64,000 bases of DNA from JAJDFU01 sp964640855 (GTDB taxonomy: Bacteria > Bacteroidota > Bacteroidia > Chitinophagales > Saprospiraceae): contig CAZXIX010000010.1 of the NCBI GenBank assembly GCA_964640855.1, forward strand, positions 1 to 64,000, written 5' to 3'. Shown here one piece after another: positions 17,313 to 27,130 of this stretch. The stretch's first letter is position 1. Each line of letters starts with the position of its first letter. The notes below the pieces were generated by a model. That model did no database searches. It was given only the letters and a program-made list of their open reading frames with translations, and was not told the DNA's origin. The position numbers were made by a program, and so were the translations under genes.

Positions 17313-18275
17313 TTATACAATTTTTCTGTCCCTGTTCCTGCACAGTTCATAGGCTCCAAAAATGCCTGCCTGATCGTTCAAGGAAGCAGGGATGATCTGA
17401 ACTTCATGCAGAGGGGTCCAGGCGCTTGATTTGGTCTTGCTTCTCAGGTAGGGTAGAATAATGTCCTGACTTTGCATGACACCACCTCCTATGATGATAG
17501 CCTCAGGGTCATAGGCATGGATATAAGCCACCAATGCCGCTGCCCACAGGTCCATACAATAGTGAGCGGTTTGCTTTGCTATGCGGTCGCCTTGTCGGTA
17601 GGCCTGGAATAAGTGTTGAAAATCAAAAGGGGTTTTACCTATGAGCAGGCTATCATTATAACCTTTCAGGTTTTGGGCATAGACTGCAAGGGCTGCCAAT
17701 GATGCTTCAGCCTCTACGCATCCACGGTTGCCACAATGACATTTTCGTCCATTTACCCTTACCGGAAAATGACCTCCCAGGCATCCTGCCTGATAATGTT
17801 TACCCACCATCAGATTATCGTCTATAACCACTCCGGTTCCGATGCCTGTACCCAGCGTTACCATCACCATATTTGAAAACCATTTTCCGGAACCATAGCG
17901 TTTTTCTCCAAGGCATGCCAACCGGGAGTCATTGTCGATGACAAGGGACGCGTCAAAGACTCGAATGGCCCAGCTTTTAAAGTCAAAATTATGAGCATCT
18001 GCGTACTTCCCACTACTGGAAATCACTTTTGAATCGTCGCGATCGACCAGCCCTGGGAAGGCTAAACCTATTGCGCGTATGCTTTCAGGCGGAATTTGGT
18101 GCTTCTGGCAAAGCATTAGAAGGTGATCTTGGACAATTTTGAGGTTATGAGACGTACTCTCTTCCTTGAATGAAGGATGAATTTCAAAAGCTACCAATTG
18201 ATCCTTGACGAAAAGACCCAGCTTGGATCTGGTTCCTCCCAGGTCAATACACGCAATCGTTTCTTTTGAGATCAT
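17313..18275 (-). CDS. ROK-family sugar kinase
   Basis: Cytoplasmic ATP-dependent sugar kinase of 320 residues. The phosphate-binding motif CIDLGGTRSKLGLF is at 9-22. The catalytic region VIDNDSRLACLGEKRYGSG, the GTGIGTGVVIDD loop and the ROK zinc site GRKCHCGNRGCVE follow. There is no helix-turn-helix, so it is a kinase and not a NagC-type repressor. Glucose or mannose is the likely substrate, since three sugar-phosphate isomerases are encoded divergently only 284 bp away. First gene of the minus-strand unit. Confidence 0.92.
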   Translation of the reverse strand: MISKETIACIDLGGTRSKLGLFVKDQLVAFEIHPSFKEESTSHNLKIVQDHLLMLCQKHQIPPESIRAIGLAFPGLVDRDDSKVISSSGKYADAHNFDFKSWAIRVFDASLVIDNDSRLACLGEKRYGSGKWFSNMVMVTLGTGIGTGVVIDDNLMVGKHYQAGCLGGHFPVRVNGRKCHCGNRGCVEAEASLAALAVYAQNLKGYNDSLLIGKTPFDFQHLFQAYRQGDRIAKQTAHYCMDLWAAALVAYIHAYDPEAIIIGGGVMQSQDIILPYLRSKTKSSAWTPLHEVQIIPASLNDQAGIFGAYELCRNRDRKIV

Positions 18276-18559
18276 GGGCTAAAAGTAGAGTAACTTCTTT
18301 GAAGACAGAATTTACCGGGATGCAGTTGGTACCCTGAGGATGAATTCATACTGATGCGCCCGCCCTGAATGGCTCCTGAATTGACCCAAATCAGGATATT
18401 CATTGGATCATTCCAATGGATGGCCTAACTTACTCAGCTATTGGTATCCATCCGATCCTTCCAATTTTCTGGTGTGGATTTTATGAATCATCATAATTAA
18501 ACATCTGAAAATTTGAGGTTTATGGAGATTTGCTTTATTAACTGTATAAAGCCTTGACA

Positions 18560-19120
18560 ATGGAAATACGACCTGCAAAGCTTACCCTAACGGCAAAAGG
18601 ACTTGATGGAAACGAGGTCACCAAAAGTCATCGAACATTAAGAGACATTCAATCCATTTTTGAGGATCAGAGGTCACTCACTGAAATGGATTTGGACCAA
18701 AAAGCCTATGAAGTAGCGTGCTATTTCCCCGTGGACCAAGGCAAGGAAGGCGGCCTTTTTTATGGCTTTACCACCTTGTATCCGGGCAAGGTTGGGCAAG
18801 AATATTTCATGACGAAAGGCCATTTTCATCAAAAACTGGATACTTCAGAATTCTACTGGGGGGTGTCAGGAAAAGGAGCCTTGCTCTTTATGGATTTGGA
18901 TCGCAATGCGTGGGTAGAGGAAATGGTACCGGGCAGCCTGCACTACATTCCCGGAAAAGTAGCGCATCGGACCATAAATACGGGTTCCGAACCTCTTATT
19001 TTTGGAGCCTGTTGGCCCAGTGATGCCGGTCATGATTATGATACCATACAGCGGGAAGGATTTTCTGTACGAATAGAACAGGTAGATGGGACTCCCGCCA
19101 TCATACCCAACGATCAATAG
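18560..19120 (+). CDS. Cupin-type glucose-6-phosphate isomerase
   Basis: Protein of 187 residues of the cupin (archaeal-type) phosphoglucose isomerase family, expected to interconvert glucose-6-P and fructose-6-P. Metal ligands are visible in GHFHQKLDTSEFYWGVSG (His, His, Glu) and IPGKVAHRTIN (His), and WPSDAGHDYDTI follows as in the family. The ATG at 18560 is preferred over a TTG six bases upstream. It is the first of five closely packed plus-strand genes (4-bp gap to the next) and lies opposite the ROK kinase. Bacterial cupin GPIs are uncommon, and a second cupin GPI relative lies two genes on. Confidence 0.9.
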   Translation: MEIRPAKLTLTAKGLDGNEVTKSHRTLRDIQSIFEDQRSLTEMDLDQKAYEVACYFPVDQGKEGGLFYGFTTLYPGKVGQEYFMTKGHFHQKLDTSEFYWGVSGKGALLFMDLDRNAWVEEMVPGSLHYIPGKVAHRTINTGSEPLIFGACWPSDAGHDYDTIQREGFSVRIEQVDGTPAIIPNDQ

Positions 19121-19124
19121 CCGT

Positions 19125-20894
19125 ATGGGAAGGTACAGAGCACAGCAGTCCAACTACGACAAGTATCCTTTTATACCGGTCAATGACTCTGAATCAACCT
19201 GCTGGAAGGGATGGGAGCAAATTGTCGGTCAGCTCCAGGAAGAATTGGAAGGCTTGGATTCTTACACCCTCGTTTTCGATCACTATCAGGGAGTAAGCCA
19301 TCGGGAGTATCTCGAATCCGTCACTCAATACGTGGAGTTTGACCGAGTAGTTGACGTTTCAAAGGCACTTAAAGGCGCGGAAGCAATACAGGAAATGATC
19401 CATCCGGATGTAACCGATGATAGGGTGTTTGGATATCTCACGCGACTGCACCTGGAGGATTTTTTTGATCCGGATCTGTTTATCGCTTTAAAGGAAAACA
19501 TCCATTCGTCGAAAGGTAAGATGCTTATCTTTGGTTTAGGTGCTTCCTTATTTTGCGACAATCCATCCCTGCTGGTGTATGCCGATATGGCCCGATGGGA
19601 GATTCAAAAGCGCCAGAGAAAGCATCTTGTCAACAACCTGGGGATTGAAAATAAAAATGAAGCTGCCTCAGCTACGTACAAACATTCCTATTTCGTGGAC
19701 TGGCGCGTGCTCGACCGGCATAAAAAAACGGTTTATGACCATTGGGATTATCTGATCGATGCCAACGGAGATGAACCCAAAATGATGGCCGGTGCGACCT
19801 ACAACAAGGTGCTTGAAGATATAGCACGAAGGCCTTTTCGGGTCGTTCCTTTCTTCGATCCGGGGCCATGGGGCGGTCAGTGGATGAGAGAGGTGTGTGA
19901 TCTGGACGACGGTCCTCCAAATTATGCGTGGTGCTTTGACTGTGTTCCGGAAGAGAATAGCTTGCTGTTGAAAATCGGAGATGAACTTTTCGAGACCCCT
20001 TCTATCAACCTCGTTTTTCAACAAGCTAAGCTCTTGTTGGGTCAGGCTGTTTACAGCCGTTTTGGCGATGAATTTCCCATCCGGTTCGATTTTCTGGATA
20101 CCATGGAAGGCGGGAACCTGAGCCTACAGGTTCATCCCCTGACGGAATACATACAAGAACAGTTCGGTATGCATTACACCCAGGATGAGAGTTACTACCT
20201 GCTGGATGCAGACGAGAAAGAAGCTTCGGTTTACCTGGGAGTAAAAGAGGGCGTGGATCCTGAAGAGGTGATTCGGGACCTGGAAAAGGCACAAAACGAA
20301 GGTTTGCCTTTCGATGCGGAGAAGTACGTTAATAAATGGCCGGCAAAGAAGCATGATCATTTTTCCATTCCTGCCGGTACCATTCACTGCTCGGGAAAGG
20401 GCTCGATGGTACTTGAAATCAGTGCAACGCCTTACATTTTTACCTTCAAACTTTGGGATTGGGGAAGGCTGGGTCTGGATGGCAAGCCAAGGCCGATCAA
20501 CATTCAGCGAGGGTCCCGGAACATTCAATGGGACCGCGATACCCGTTGGGTAAAGGAAAATCTAATCAACCGGGTTGAGCTTATCGGAGAAGGAGAGGGA
20601 TGGAAGGAAGAAAGGACAGGCTTGCATCCAACCGAATTTATTGAAACCAGAAGGCATTGGTTTACGAGCCGGGTGACGCATCATACCCATGGAAGTGTGA
20701 ACGTTCTCAATCTGATAGAGGGCCAGGAAGCCATTGTGGAGAGCCCATCCGATTCGTTTGATCCTTTGGTTGTGCATTATGCAGAGACCTTTATTATCCC
20801 GGAAGCAGTGGGAACGTACACCATACGTCCTTATGGGAACTCTATGAATCAACGATGTGCCACTATTAAAGCCTATGTGAGACATGAAGGATGA
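19125..20894 (+). CDS. Class I mannose-6-phosphate isomerase with long N-terminal domain
   Basis: Protein of 589 residues. The type I phosphomannose isomerase core occupies the C-terminal half: GGNLSLQVHPL with zinc ligands Gln335 and His337, KHDHFSIPAGTIHCSGKGSMVLEIS, and TFKLWDWGR. The first 300 or so residues are extra compared with simple PMIs (core about 310-400 aa). They resemble a degenerate nucleoside-kinase-like fold (KMLIFGLGASLF, VYADMARWEIQKRQR) without an evident P-loop. The ATG at 19125, 4 bp after the previous stop, fits better than an overlapping upstream start. It probably feeds mannose-6-P into glycolysis; the role of the N-terminal part is unknown. Confidence 0.88.
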   Translation: MGRYRAQQSNYDKYPFIPVNDSESTCWKGWEQIVGQLQEELEGLDSYTLVFDHYQGVSHREYLESVTQYVEFDRVVDVSKALKGAEAIQEMIHPDVTDDRVFGYLTRLHLEDFFDPDLFIALKENIHSSKGKMLIFGLGASLFCDNPSLLVYADMARWEIQKRQRKHLVNNLGIENKNEAASATYKHSYFVDWRVLDRHKKTVYDHWDYLIDANGDEPKMMAGATYNKVLEDIARRPFRVVPFFDPGPWGGQWMREVCDLDDGPPNYAWCFDCVPEENSLLLKIGDELFETPSINLVFQQAKLLLGQAVYSRFGDEFPIRFDFLDTMEGGNLSLQVHPLTEYIQEQFGMHYTQDESYYLLDADEKEASVYLGVKEGVDPEEVIRDLEKAQNEGLPFDAEKYVNKWPAKKHDHFSIPAGTIHCSGKGSMVLEISATPYIFTFKLWDWGRLGLDGKPRPINIQRGSRNIQWDRDTRWVKENLINRVELIGEGEGWKEERTGLHPTEFIETRRHWFTSRVTHHTHGSVNVLNLIEGQEAIVESPSDSFDPLVVHYAETFIIPEAVGTYTIRPYGNSMNQRCATIKAYVRHEG

Positions 20895-21678
20895 AATCGT
20901 TTTTGATCCGGGTTTGGCTATAGCGCCCAAGGAAAAACCCCTGGGTTTCGAATATGGTGACGGCACCTTTGGTCCCGAGGTGGAGAACCGTTCCCTGGAG
21001 AGCATCCGGAAAAGCTTGAAAGACCCGGCTTGTGAGGGCCCTGATATTGTATATTCTATTGCCATGGGCGTTGGAAAGAAACGGCATTTCGATCTTTTGA
21101 AATCGCTGCACCTGCTCTATGGAGTTGTGACCTACGCGAAAGGAAGACTGGGCAACGAGCCGGTTAGGAGTCAAGGACACCTTCACGCGGTATCAAAATA
21201 CGCTGACGGCTGGTCCACACCCGAGGTTTATGAAATTTGGAGCGGTAAAGCCATCATCTACATGCAAGAACGGGCCACAGACGATCCGGGAAGATGTTTT
21301 GCGGTAGAGGCAGGTCCCGGCGAAGTTGTGATCGTACCTCCTGCATGGGCGCATGCCACCATCAGCGCGGATCCCAATCATGCGTTGACCTTTGGCGCCT
21401 GGTGTGTTCAGGATTACGCTTTTGAGTATGATTTGGTGAGAGCGCACCAAGGTTTGGCCTGGTTTCCGTTGTTGGATGATGAAGGTAAGATCACCTGGGA
21501 ACACAACCCGAATTATAAGTACACACCCATTCAGGTGAAATCGCCGGGATCTTACAGCCAGTTTTCCATCAATCGGAATAAGAGCATTTATGAGAATTTC
21601 GAGGAAGACCCCGGACGTTTCACTTTTGTCGTCAAGCCTGGATTGCGAAAGGACGTTTGGGAAAACTTTGTGCCCTGA
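20884..21678 (+). CDS. Second cupin glucose-6-phosphate isomerase family protein
   Basis: Protein of 264 residues related to cupin-type phosphoglucose isomerases, with motifs RSQGHLHAVSK, PEVYEIWSGKAIIYM and VVIVPPAWAHATIS supplying the His/Glu/His metal site. It is longer than the family member at 18560 and clearly divergent from it, so it may act on another sugar phosphate. Its start overlaps the end of the mannose-6-P isomerase by 11 bp, indicating translational coupling. The stop codon is directly followed by the sulfatase ATG. Confidence 0.83.
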   Translation: MKDEIVFDPGLAIAPKEKPLGFEYGDGTFGPEVENRSLESIRKSLKDPACEGPDIVYSIAMGVGKKRHFDLLKSLHLLYGVVTYAKGRLGNEPVRSQGHLHAVSKYADGWSTPEVYEIWSGKAIIYMQERATDDPGRCFAVEAGPGEVVIVPPAWAHATISADPNHALTFGAWCVQDYAFEYDLVRAHQGLAWFPLLDDEGKITWEHNPNYKYTPIQVKSPGSYSQFSINRNKSIYENFEEDPGRFTFVVKPGLRKDVWENFVP

Positions 21679-23199
21679 ATGATGAGAAAATCCAGTCTAA
21701 TACTGATGCTAACGCTCCTCGTATCGTGTCAGGAGCAGGAGGAAGCCGTTCCAAATGTGATCGTCATCATGACAGACGATCATGCCACTCAGGCCCTCAG
21801 TGCCTATGGAAGTCAATTAAACCGAACTCCCAACCTGGATCGATTGGCAGAACAAGGATTGCTTTTTAGGAATGCTTTTGTGACCAATTCCATTTGTGCC
21901 CCGAGCCGCGCGGTCATTCTTACCGGCAGATATTCCCACCTGAATGGTGTGCCCGATAACTCGACCGTATTTGATTCTGCTCAGCTTACCTTCCCTAAAC
22001 TGTTCAAAGAAAAGGGGTATGAAACTGCGATCATCGGTAAGTGGCATCTCGGAAGCCAACCAACCGGATTTGATCATTGGAATGTGCTCCCCGGACAGGG
22101 AGATTATTACAATCCTGCATTTATTAACAATGGAAGGGATACCGTCTATCAGGGTTATGTGACCGACCTCATTACGGATAAGACGCTTGAATGGCTAAAA
22201 AGCCGACCAGATGACAAGCCATTTATGCTCATGATGCATCACAAGGCTCCTCACCGGAATTGGATGCCGGCTCTCAGGTATTTGAATGAATTCGAGGATG
22301 TGGACTTCTCCTTTCCCGAAAATTTTAGAGAAACTTATCAGGAACGATACCACCTGACGGAACAGCAGCTAAGCGTATCCAGGCACATGTCGTATGCCTA
22401 TGATTTGAAAATACCCTGCGACACGTGCCGCGAACAGCCCATAAATCAGTGGACTCCGCAAGCGTATAAAGCTAAAATGAATCGCTTGACGGATGCCCAA
22501 CTTGCGGAATGGGAAAAGGGATACGAAAGGGAAATTTCGGAATTCCTGCAGCTTGATCTTGCCGATACGGTAGCGGTGGGCGAGTGGAAACTCAAACGCT
22601 ACCTGCAGGACTATCTAAGGTGTGTGCTCGCCGTGGACGAGAGCGTGGGTAAGGTAAACGCCTACCTGGAAGAGTCAGGACTTGCTGAAAATACGATTGT
22701 GGTTTATACCTCTGATCAGGGATTCTTTCTGGGAGAACACGGCCTTTTCGATAAACGCTATATGTACGAAGAGTCTTTACAAACGCCGTTACTCTTGAAA
22801 TATCCCAGGGAAATTGAGCCCGGTAGGGTCTCTGAAGCGTTGGTGTTGAATCTGGATATAGGGCCAACCCTACTGGATCTGGCCGGTATCGAAATTCCTC
22901 GATCGTTTCAGGGGCGTTCTCTTCGACCGCTTTTCAGGTCTGAGAAAGGGGAATGGCGTGATGCTGTTTACTACCAATACTACGAGCAGGTGTTCGGAGT
23001 TCCTGCCCATTACGGGGTAAGGACCGATCGCTATAAACTGATCCGGTTCAATACAAACCCGCCTTCTTGGGAGTTCTACGATTTGGCCCATGACCCAAAG
23101 GAAATGAATAACCTCTATGATGAGGAGGAGTACGATGAGATCATCCAAAGGCTTAAACAAAGGATAAAATCCTTACAAAAACAGTACCAGGTTAATTAA
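21679..23199 (+). CDS. Type I sulfatase, lipoprotein
   Basis: Formylglycine-dependent sulfatase of 506 residues with the lipobox LLVSC. Metal-binding Asp33-Asp34 (MTDDHA) is followed by the maturation motif Cys73-Ala-Pro-Ser-Arg with TGRYSHLNGV, so it is the Cys-type S1 family. The C-terminal part has the usual VRTDRYKLIRF and DLAHDPKEMNNLY of surface carbohydrate sulfatases. It needs a formylglycine-generating enzyme, and the SUMF-like protein at 45383 is a doubtful candidate. It starts right after the preceding stop codon and is followed 8 bp on by the glycosidase. The setting implies a sulfated glycan substrate. Confidence 0.95.
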   Translation: MMRKSSLILMLTLLVSCQEQEEAVPNVIVIMTDDHATQALSAYGSQLNRTPNLDRLAEQGLLFRNAFVTNSICAPSRAVILTGRYSHLNGVPDNSTVFDSAQLTFPKLFKEKGYETAIIGKWHLGSQPTGFDHWNVLPGQGDYYNPAFINNGRDTVYQGYVTDLITDKTLEWLKSRPDDKPFMLMMHHKAPHRNWMPALRYLNEFEDVDFSFPENFRETYQERYHLTEQQLSVSRHMSYAYDLKIPCDTCREQPINQWTPQAYKAKMNRLTDAQLAEWEKGYEREISEFLQLDLADTVAVGEWKLKRYLQDYLRCVLAVDESVGKVNAYLEESGLAENTIVVYTSDQGFFLGEHGLFDKRYMYEESLQTPLLLKYPREIEPGRVSEALVLNLDIGPTLLDLAGIEIPRSFQGRSLRPLFRSEKGEWRDAVYYQYYEQVFGVPAHYGVRTDRYKLIRFNTNPPSWEFYDLAHDPKEMNNLYDEEEYDEIIQRLKQRIKSLQKQYQVN

Positions 23200-23207
23200 T
23201 TACGTCA

Positions 23208-25376
23208 ATGAGGTCACTAGCTATACTCTTCGGTTTTCTGATTCTTCTCTTCTCTTGCGACGAAAGTCCCAGGCAGGACGCTCCAATCGAAGAAGGACTC
23301 CAGGTTGACTTTCGGTATCAACCCCGGAATTGGCAAACCTGCTTCGGGCTTAAAGATGACCTCTATAAGAGCGTAGTGGCCGACAACGGCGGCGTTTGGT
23401 ATGAATTTGTTTATGGCAACAATCACATCGGGTTTCCTTACCCCAATTACTGCTGGGAGCGGAATAAAGGCTTCAGAACCGCAATCCTGCCCCAATTGGC
23501 CGATCGAGCTTTTCCAGACAGCACCGAACAGAGATTGGCCACTCCGGAACTACCGGTGGTCATGAATAGATCGAACTATGGAAAAATAGTCTTGACACAA
23601 ACCACCCTGGCCTCTTACCAGGATCAAGCCACCCCCCTGGACTCAAGATTTGATATCGTTCACGTTGAATTGAAAAACTTGGGCCGGGAGCTGGAAAATG
23701 CTCAGATCAGGATAGAAGTAAATACCACCTACCAGATGCGCCTGGATGAAAGTAAAACCAGGGCGTACCTCGTGCTCAATGGTGAGGATGACAAATTGCT
23801 GATCCGGTTTCCCAGACCAGTGGAACGCTTTGCAGGCCACATATCCAAAATGAAGTATTCCTATTATTTTGACTTCAGTTCTGTCGAACTTGAACCCGGA
23901 GGTACGGATGAAATGCTTTTCGCCCTCCCGAGAAGCAAGGAGCTCTCGGAAGACTTCTATTCTTCCCTAACCCTTGAATCCGAACTCGCCAAAGCCAAAG
24001 CCTACTGGCGCACACTCGACCTGCCCTATAACAAGATCGAAGTGCCTGATTCGGGCATTCAAAACTTGTTGAACTCTGCGGTTCGAAATATTTATCAGGC
24101 GAGGGAAATAAAAGAGGGGATTCCTGCCTTTCAGGTGGGGCCTACATTTTATCGGGGAACCTGGGCGGTGGACGGGCCCTTCTTCATGGAGGCGATGACC
24201 TACCTGGGACAAGCGGATGAAGTCAGACAGGCCATAGAAGGCATTTTCGTAGTAGGAGAAACCCAGGGTGATACCGGTGAAAGCTTTTCGAAGCAAGCCG
24301 GTCTGCGATTATGGATGATATGGCGACATGCTCAACTAACCGGAGATTATGACTGGCTGGAGAAGATGTGGCCCTTTGTATCCAGGGAAGTAGAAAACAT
24401 CAAACGGTACAGGAGTAATTCCTATAAGGACGGAAATCCGCTGACGGACGGAATGATGCCCGAAGGAAATTCGGATGGAGGAATAGGGGGCATTTATGCG
24501 GAGTACACGAATAACTATTGGGTGTTGAGCGGTCTGCTGCGAGCTATTGAGGTGGCGGAAAGGTTGGACAGACAAGAAGAATTAACGGATTGGAGGAGAT
24601 TTTTTGATGATTACTTTCAAACATTTAACAAAGCCCGGGAGCGCGACAAATTGCAAGACCCATATGGCAATGTATATGTACCGACCTTTATGGGCCACCA
24701 TACCTTAAACCCTACTTCCGGGCAATGGGCCTTCATGCATTCTGTTTTCCCCGGCAAGCTTTACTCCCAGGAAGATCAGCTTGTGCAAGGCACGATGGAT
24801 ATGCTTGATTCTTCATTGGTTGAGGGTTTGATCTTGGGAACCGGATGGCTACCTAAAGGTCTGTGGACCTACGCTGCATCCTTTCATGGGCACGCTCACT
24901 TATGGTTGGGAAATGGTGATCGCGTTCCTCAAATCCTTTATGATTTTGCCAATCATGCTTCTCCTCTGTTGTGTTGGTCTGAAGAACAACATCCGGTGGA
25001 TTTCGAAGGAGACTATCTGGCACATGGCGACATGCCGCACAACTGGGCGAGCGTTGATTTCATTAGGCTGATCAGGCACAGCCTGGCACTCGAAAGGGGT
25101 AATGAACTGCATCTGTTTGAGGGATTACCGGCTGATTGGTTAGCCCCCGGAATGAAAACAGGATTCAATGCGGTTAGCACCACTTTCGGGAATCTTTCTT
25201 TTGAATTGTTGGTCAACCAGGAGGGAAATAGCGCCCTGCTGGAACTCATACTCGAGCCACATGACAATCAAAAACCGGATAAAATTGTCATACACCAGCG
25301 GGCCTTCAATGACAATGAAAAGGATATCTCCATCAATTGGGAAGAGAGCATTAGAATAAATATTGAACTGAAGTAG
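23208..25376 (+). CDS. Six-hairpin glycosidase-like lipoprotein
   Basis: Lipoprotein of 722 residues (lipobox LLFSC) with an N-terminal beta-sandwich (to about residue 280) and an (alpha/alpha)6-toroid domain. Typical toroid segments are RGTWAVDGPFFMEAMTYLG, GMMPEGNSDGGIGGIYAEYT and NYWVLSGLLRAIEVAERL. Acidic residues in these segments (Asp of VDGPFF, Glu of MPEGNSDGG) are candidate catalytic residues. The fold is shared by GH15, GH63, GH65, GH78 and others; the exact family could not be fixed. It probably removes terminal sugars after sulfatase action. Last gene of the tightly packed plus-strand run that starts at 18560. Confidence 0.8.
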   Translation: MRSLAILFGFLILLFSCDESPRQDAPIEEGLQVDFRYQPRNWQTCFGLKDDLYKSVVADNGGVWYEFVYGNNHIGFPYPNYCWERNKGFRTAILPQLADRAFPDSTEQRLATPELPVVMNRSNYGKIVLTQTTLASYQDQATPLDSRFDIVHVELKNLGRELENAQIRIEVNTTYQMRLDESKTRAYLVLNGEDDKLLIRFPRPVERFAGHISKMKYSYYFDFSSVELEPGGTDEMLFALPRSKELSEDFYSSLTLESELAKAKAYWRTLDLPYNKIEVPDSGIQNLLNSAVRNIYQAREIKEGIPAFQVGPTFYRGTWAVDGPFFMEAMTYLGQADEVRQAIEGIFVVGETQGDTGESFSKQAGLRLWMIWRHAQLTGDYDWLEKMWPFVSREVENIKRYRSNSYKDGNPLTDGMMPEGNSDGGIGGIYAEYTNNYWVLSGLLRAIEVAERLDRQEELTDWRRFFDDYFQTFNKARERDKLQDPYGNVYVPTFMGHHTLNPTSGQWAFMHSVFPGKLYSQEDQLVQGTMDMLDSSLVEGLILGTGWLPKGLWTYAASFHGHAHLWLGNGDRVPQILYDFANHASPLLCWSEEQHPVDFEGDYLAHGDMPHNWASVDFIRLIRHSLALERGNELHLFEGLPADWLAPGMKTGFNAVSTTFGNLSFELLVNQEGNSALLELILEPHDNQKPDKIVIHQRAFNDNEKDISINWEESIRINIELK

Positions 25377-25575
25377 ATAATCTGTGTGAAGCAGTTTGTA
25401 GCTGTTATTTAAATATCCTGCCTCTTTCCGGGTAACTCGACTGCTGCGTGCCAAAAACTATTCTTTAAATGATGTCAACTTATGCTTAGATTCTTAGATT
25501 GGGCAAAGCTCGTTTGCACCAGGCTCGCGGCAAAGCATCAGCAAGAAGAATGACATCGGATTGAGCTCGGCGCTA

Positions 25576-25592
25576 ACCCCGGAGACTGGGGT
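25576..25592 (+). other. Weak hairpin in spacer before the esterase
   Basis: ACCCC and GGGGT pair around a 7-nt loop 26 bp before the esterase start. No T-run follows. It is the only visible feature of the 241-bp spacer 25377-25617. Confidence 0.2.
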
Positions 25593-25617
25593 GCCCGGGT
25601 TTTGAAATAAAAAATGT

Positions 25618-27081
25618 ATGAATAAGCTACATATACTACTGCTCATCATCTGTGGATCAGGTCTTGGATGTTCAGAAATGGAAAGACCTATGGAAGAGAT
25701 GCCATTTCAATGGGTTGAGACCCACACCAACAGCGAACTTTTGGAGGAGTTTGGGGGGAAGGAGGTAACGGGCGAAACCGTAGCGATCACGGGTATAGTC
25801 GTAAGCAGCGATGAAACAAAAAACATCGAGAATGAGCTGTATATAGCCGATGAAACGGGGGCTCTGGTGGTCGATGTCTCAGGAGAAAACCTATTCGAAG
25901 CTTTTCCTGTGGGAAGCGAAGTCCTGGTCAAGTGTTTTGGATTGGTAGTCCATGTAGAAGAACGAAGATTGACTCTCCCCGGAGGAGAGCCCATAGTATT
26001 CGACGGCGGTACCGATGAGGAGATAATTCTGACCGGCAGGACGGAATCTGTAGTACCCGAAACGGTAGATCCAGCCGATCTTGACGAGGACAATCTGAAC
26101 ACACGGATCACTCTGGAAGGATTTGAGTTTCCTGAAAGTGCTGTTGGCCAAACGATCGTTCAAAATAGCCGGGAAACGAATTGGGTGCTTTCCAGTGCGG
26201 ATGGTGATTCCATTACCTTGCGTTTTAGTGGCGATGCCACGTTTGGCGAAGAGATCATTCCCCCGGGAGCAGGACCTATGCAAGGGATTTATGTCAGGGA
26301 GAATAGCGAGAATGTCCTAAAAGTCGTCAATTTCGAAGATTTGAAATTCGGTGCTCCCAGAAGGCTTCCTTTTGTAAAAAGAGAGTTTCAATTCGAAGGC
26401 AATACCCTTCCTTATCAAATAATGTTTCCTCAGAATTACGACCGGTCAGAAGCCTATCCTCTGGTGGTTTTTCTACACGGCGCTGGCGAGAGGGGCACCA
26501 ACAACACCAGCCAAATGGCTTTTGGTCCCAGTACTTTCGGGAAGTATCAAGCCAGGGTAGATTACCCCTCGATCGTCGTATTTCCTCAATGCCCACTGGA
26601 TGTCATGTGGTCTCGTAGAATCAAGTTTACCGACGCTAACGGAGACCTGATTTTTGAGTTTCCGGTAGAAGACGAGCCCAACTACGCCATGGAGATGGTT
26701 ATCGAGTTGGTAAGGACGCTCCTGGCTGAGGAGGGAGTAGATGAGAAGCGCATTTATATTACGGGATTGTCGATGGGTGGCATTGGTACCTTCGAGTTTT
26801 TCTACTATGCTCCCGATCTTCCCGCCGCCGGAAGCTCCATGGCAGGGGGTCACGATCCGGAATTGGCATCGTCTTATGCCCCCGGATTGTCTTTCAGATT
26901 ATACCATGGCTCCGATGATGGAGTAGTGCCAGCCCGATACTCGAAAGAATTATTTGATGAACTGATCGAACTGGGGGTTGATGCCAGCTATACCGAGGCA
27001 GAGGGTAGGGGCCACGAATGGAGATATGTGCTGAACGATCCGGAGTACCGGGAGTGGTTGTTTAGCCAAAGTAAGGATTGA
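25618..27081 (+). CDS. DUF5689-like/esterase fusion lipoprotein
   Basis: Lipoprotein of 487 residues (lipobox GLGC). The N-terminal part (about 30-235) looks like the OB-like DUF5689 module: VAITGIVVSSDETKNIENELYI, GALVVDV, VLVKCFGLVV. The C-terminal part is an alpha/beta-hydrolase of the PHB-depolymerase/feruloyl-esterase type: PLVVFLHGAGERG (oxyanion), TGLSMGGIG (nucleophile Ser), GSDDGVVP (Asp) and GRGHEWRY (His). It probably removes acyl groups from a glycan at the cell surface. It faces the GH144 genes convergently with 49 bp between them. Confidence 0.87.
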   Translation: MNKLHILLLIICGSGLGCSEMERPMEEMPFQWVETHTNSELLEEFGGKEVTGETVAITGIVVSSDETKNIENELYIADETGALVVDVSGENLFEAFPVGSEVLVKCFGLVVHVEERRLTLPGGEPIVFDGGTDEEIILTGRTESVVPETVDPADLDEDNLNTRITLEGFEFPESAVGQTIVQNSRETNWVLSSADGDSITLRFSGDATFGEEIIPPGAGPMQGIYVRENSENVLKVVNFEDLKFGAPRRLPFVKREFQFEGNTLPYQIMFPQNYDRSEAYPLVVFLHGAGERGTNNTSQMAFGPSTFGKYQARVDYPSIVVFPQCPLDVMWSRRIKFTDANGDLIFEFPVEDEPNYAMEMVIELVRTLLAEEGVDEKRIYITGLSMGGIGTFEFFYYAPDLPAAGSSMAGGHDPELASSYAPGLSFRLYHGSDDGVVPARYSKELFDELIELGVDASYTEAEGRGHEWRYVLNDPEYREWLFSQSKD

Positions 27082-27130
27082 GACCTTCCAACGAAAAGAA
27101 TTGAAATAGAGGTACGCAGGAATAAGCTCA

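Noticed and set aside
17313..18275. ROK-family transcriptional repressor
   Set aside because: It lacks an N-terminal helix-turn-helix and carries full kinase motifs.
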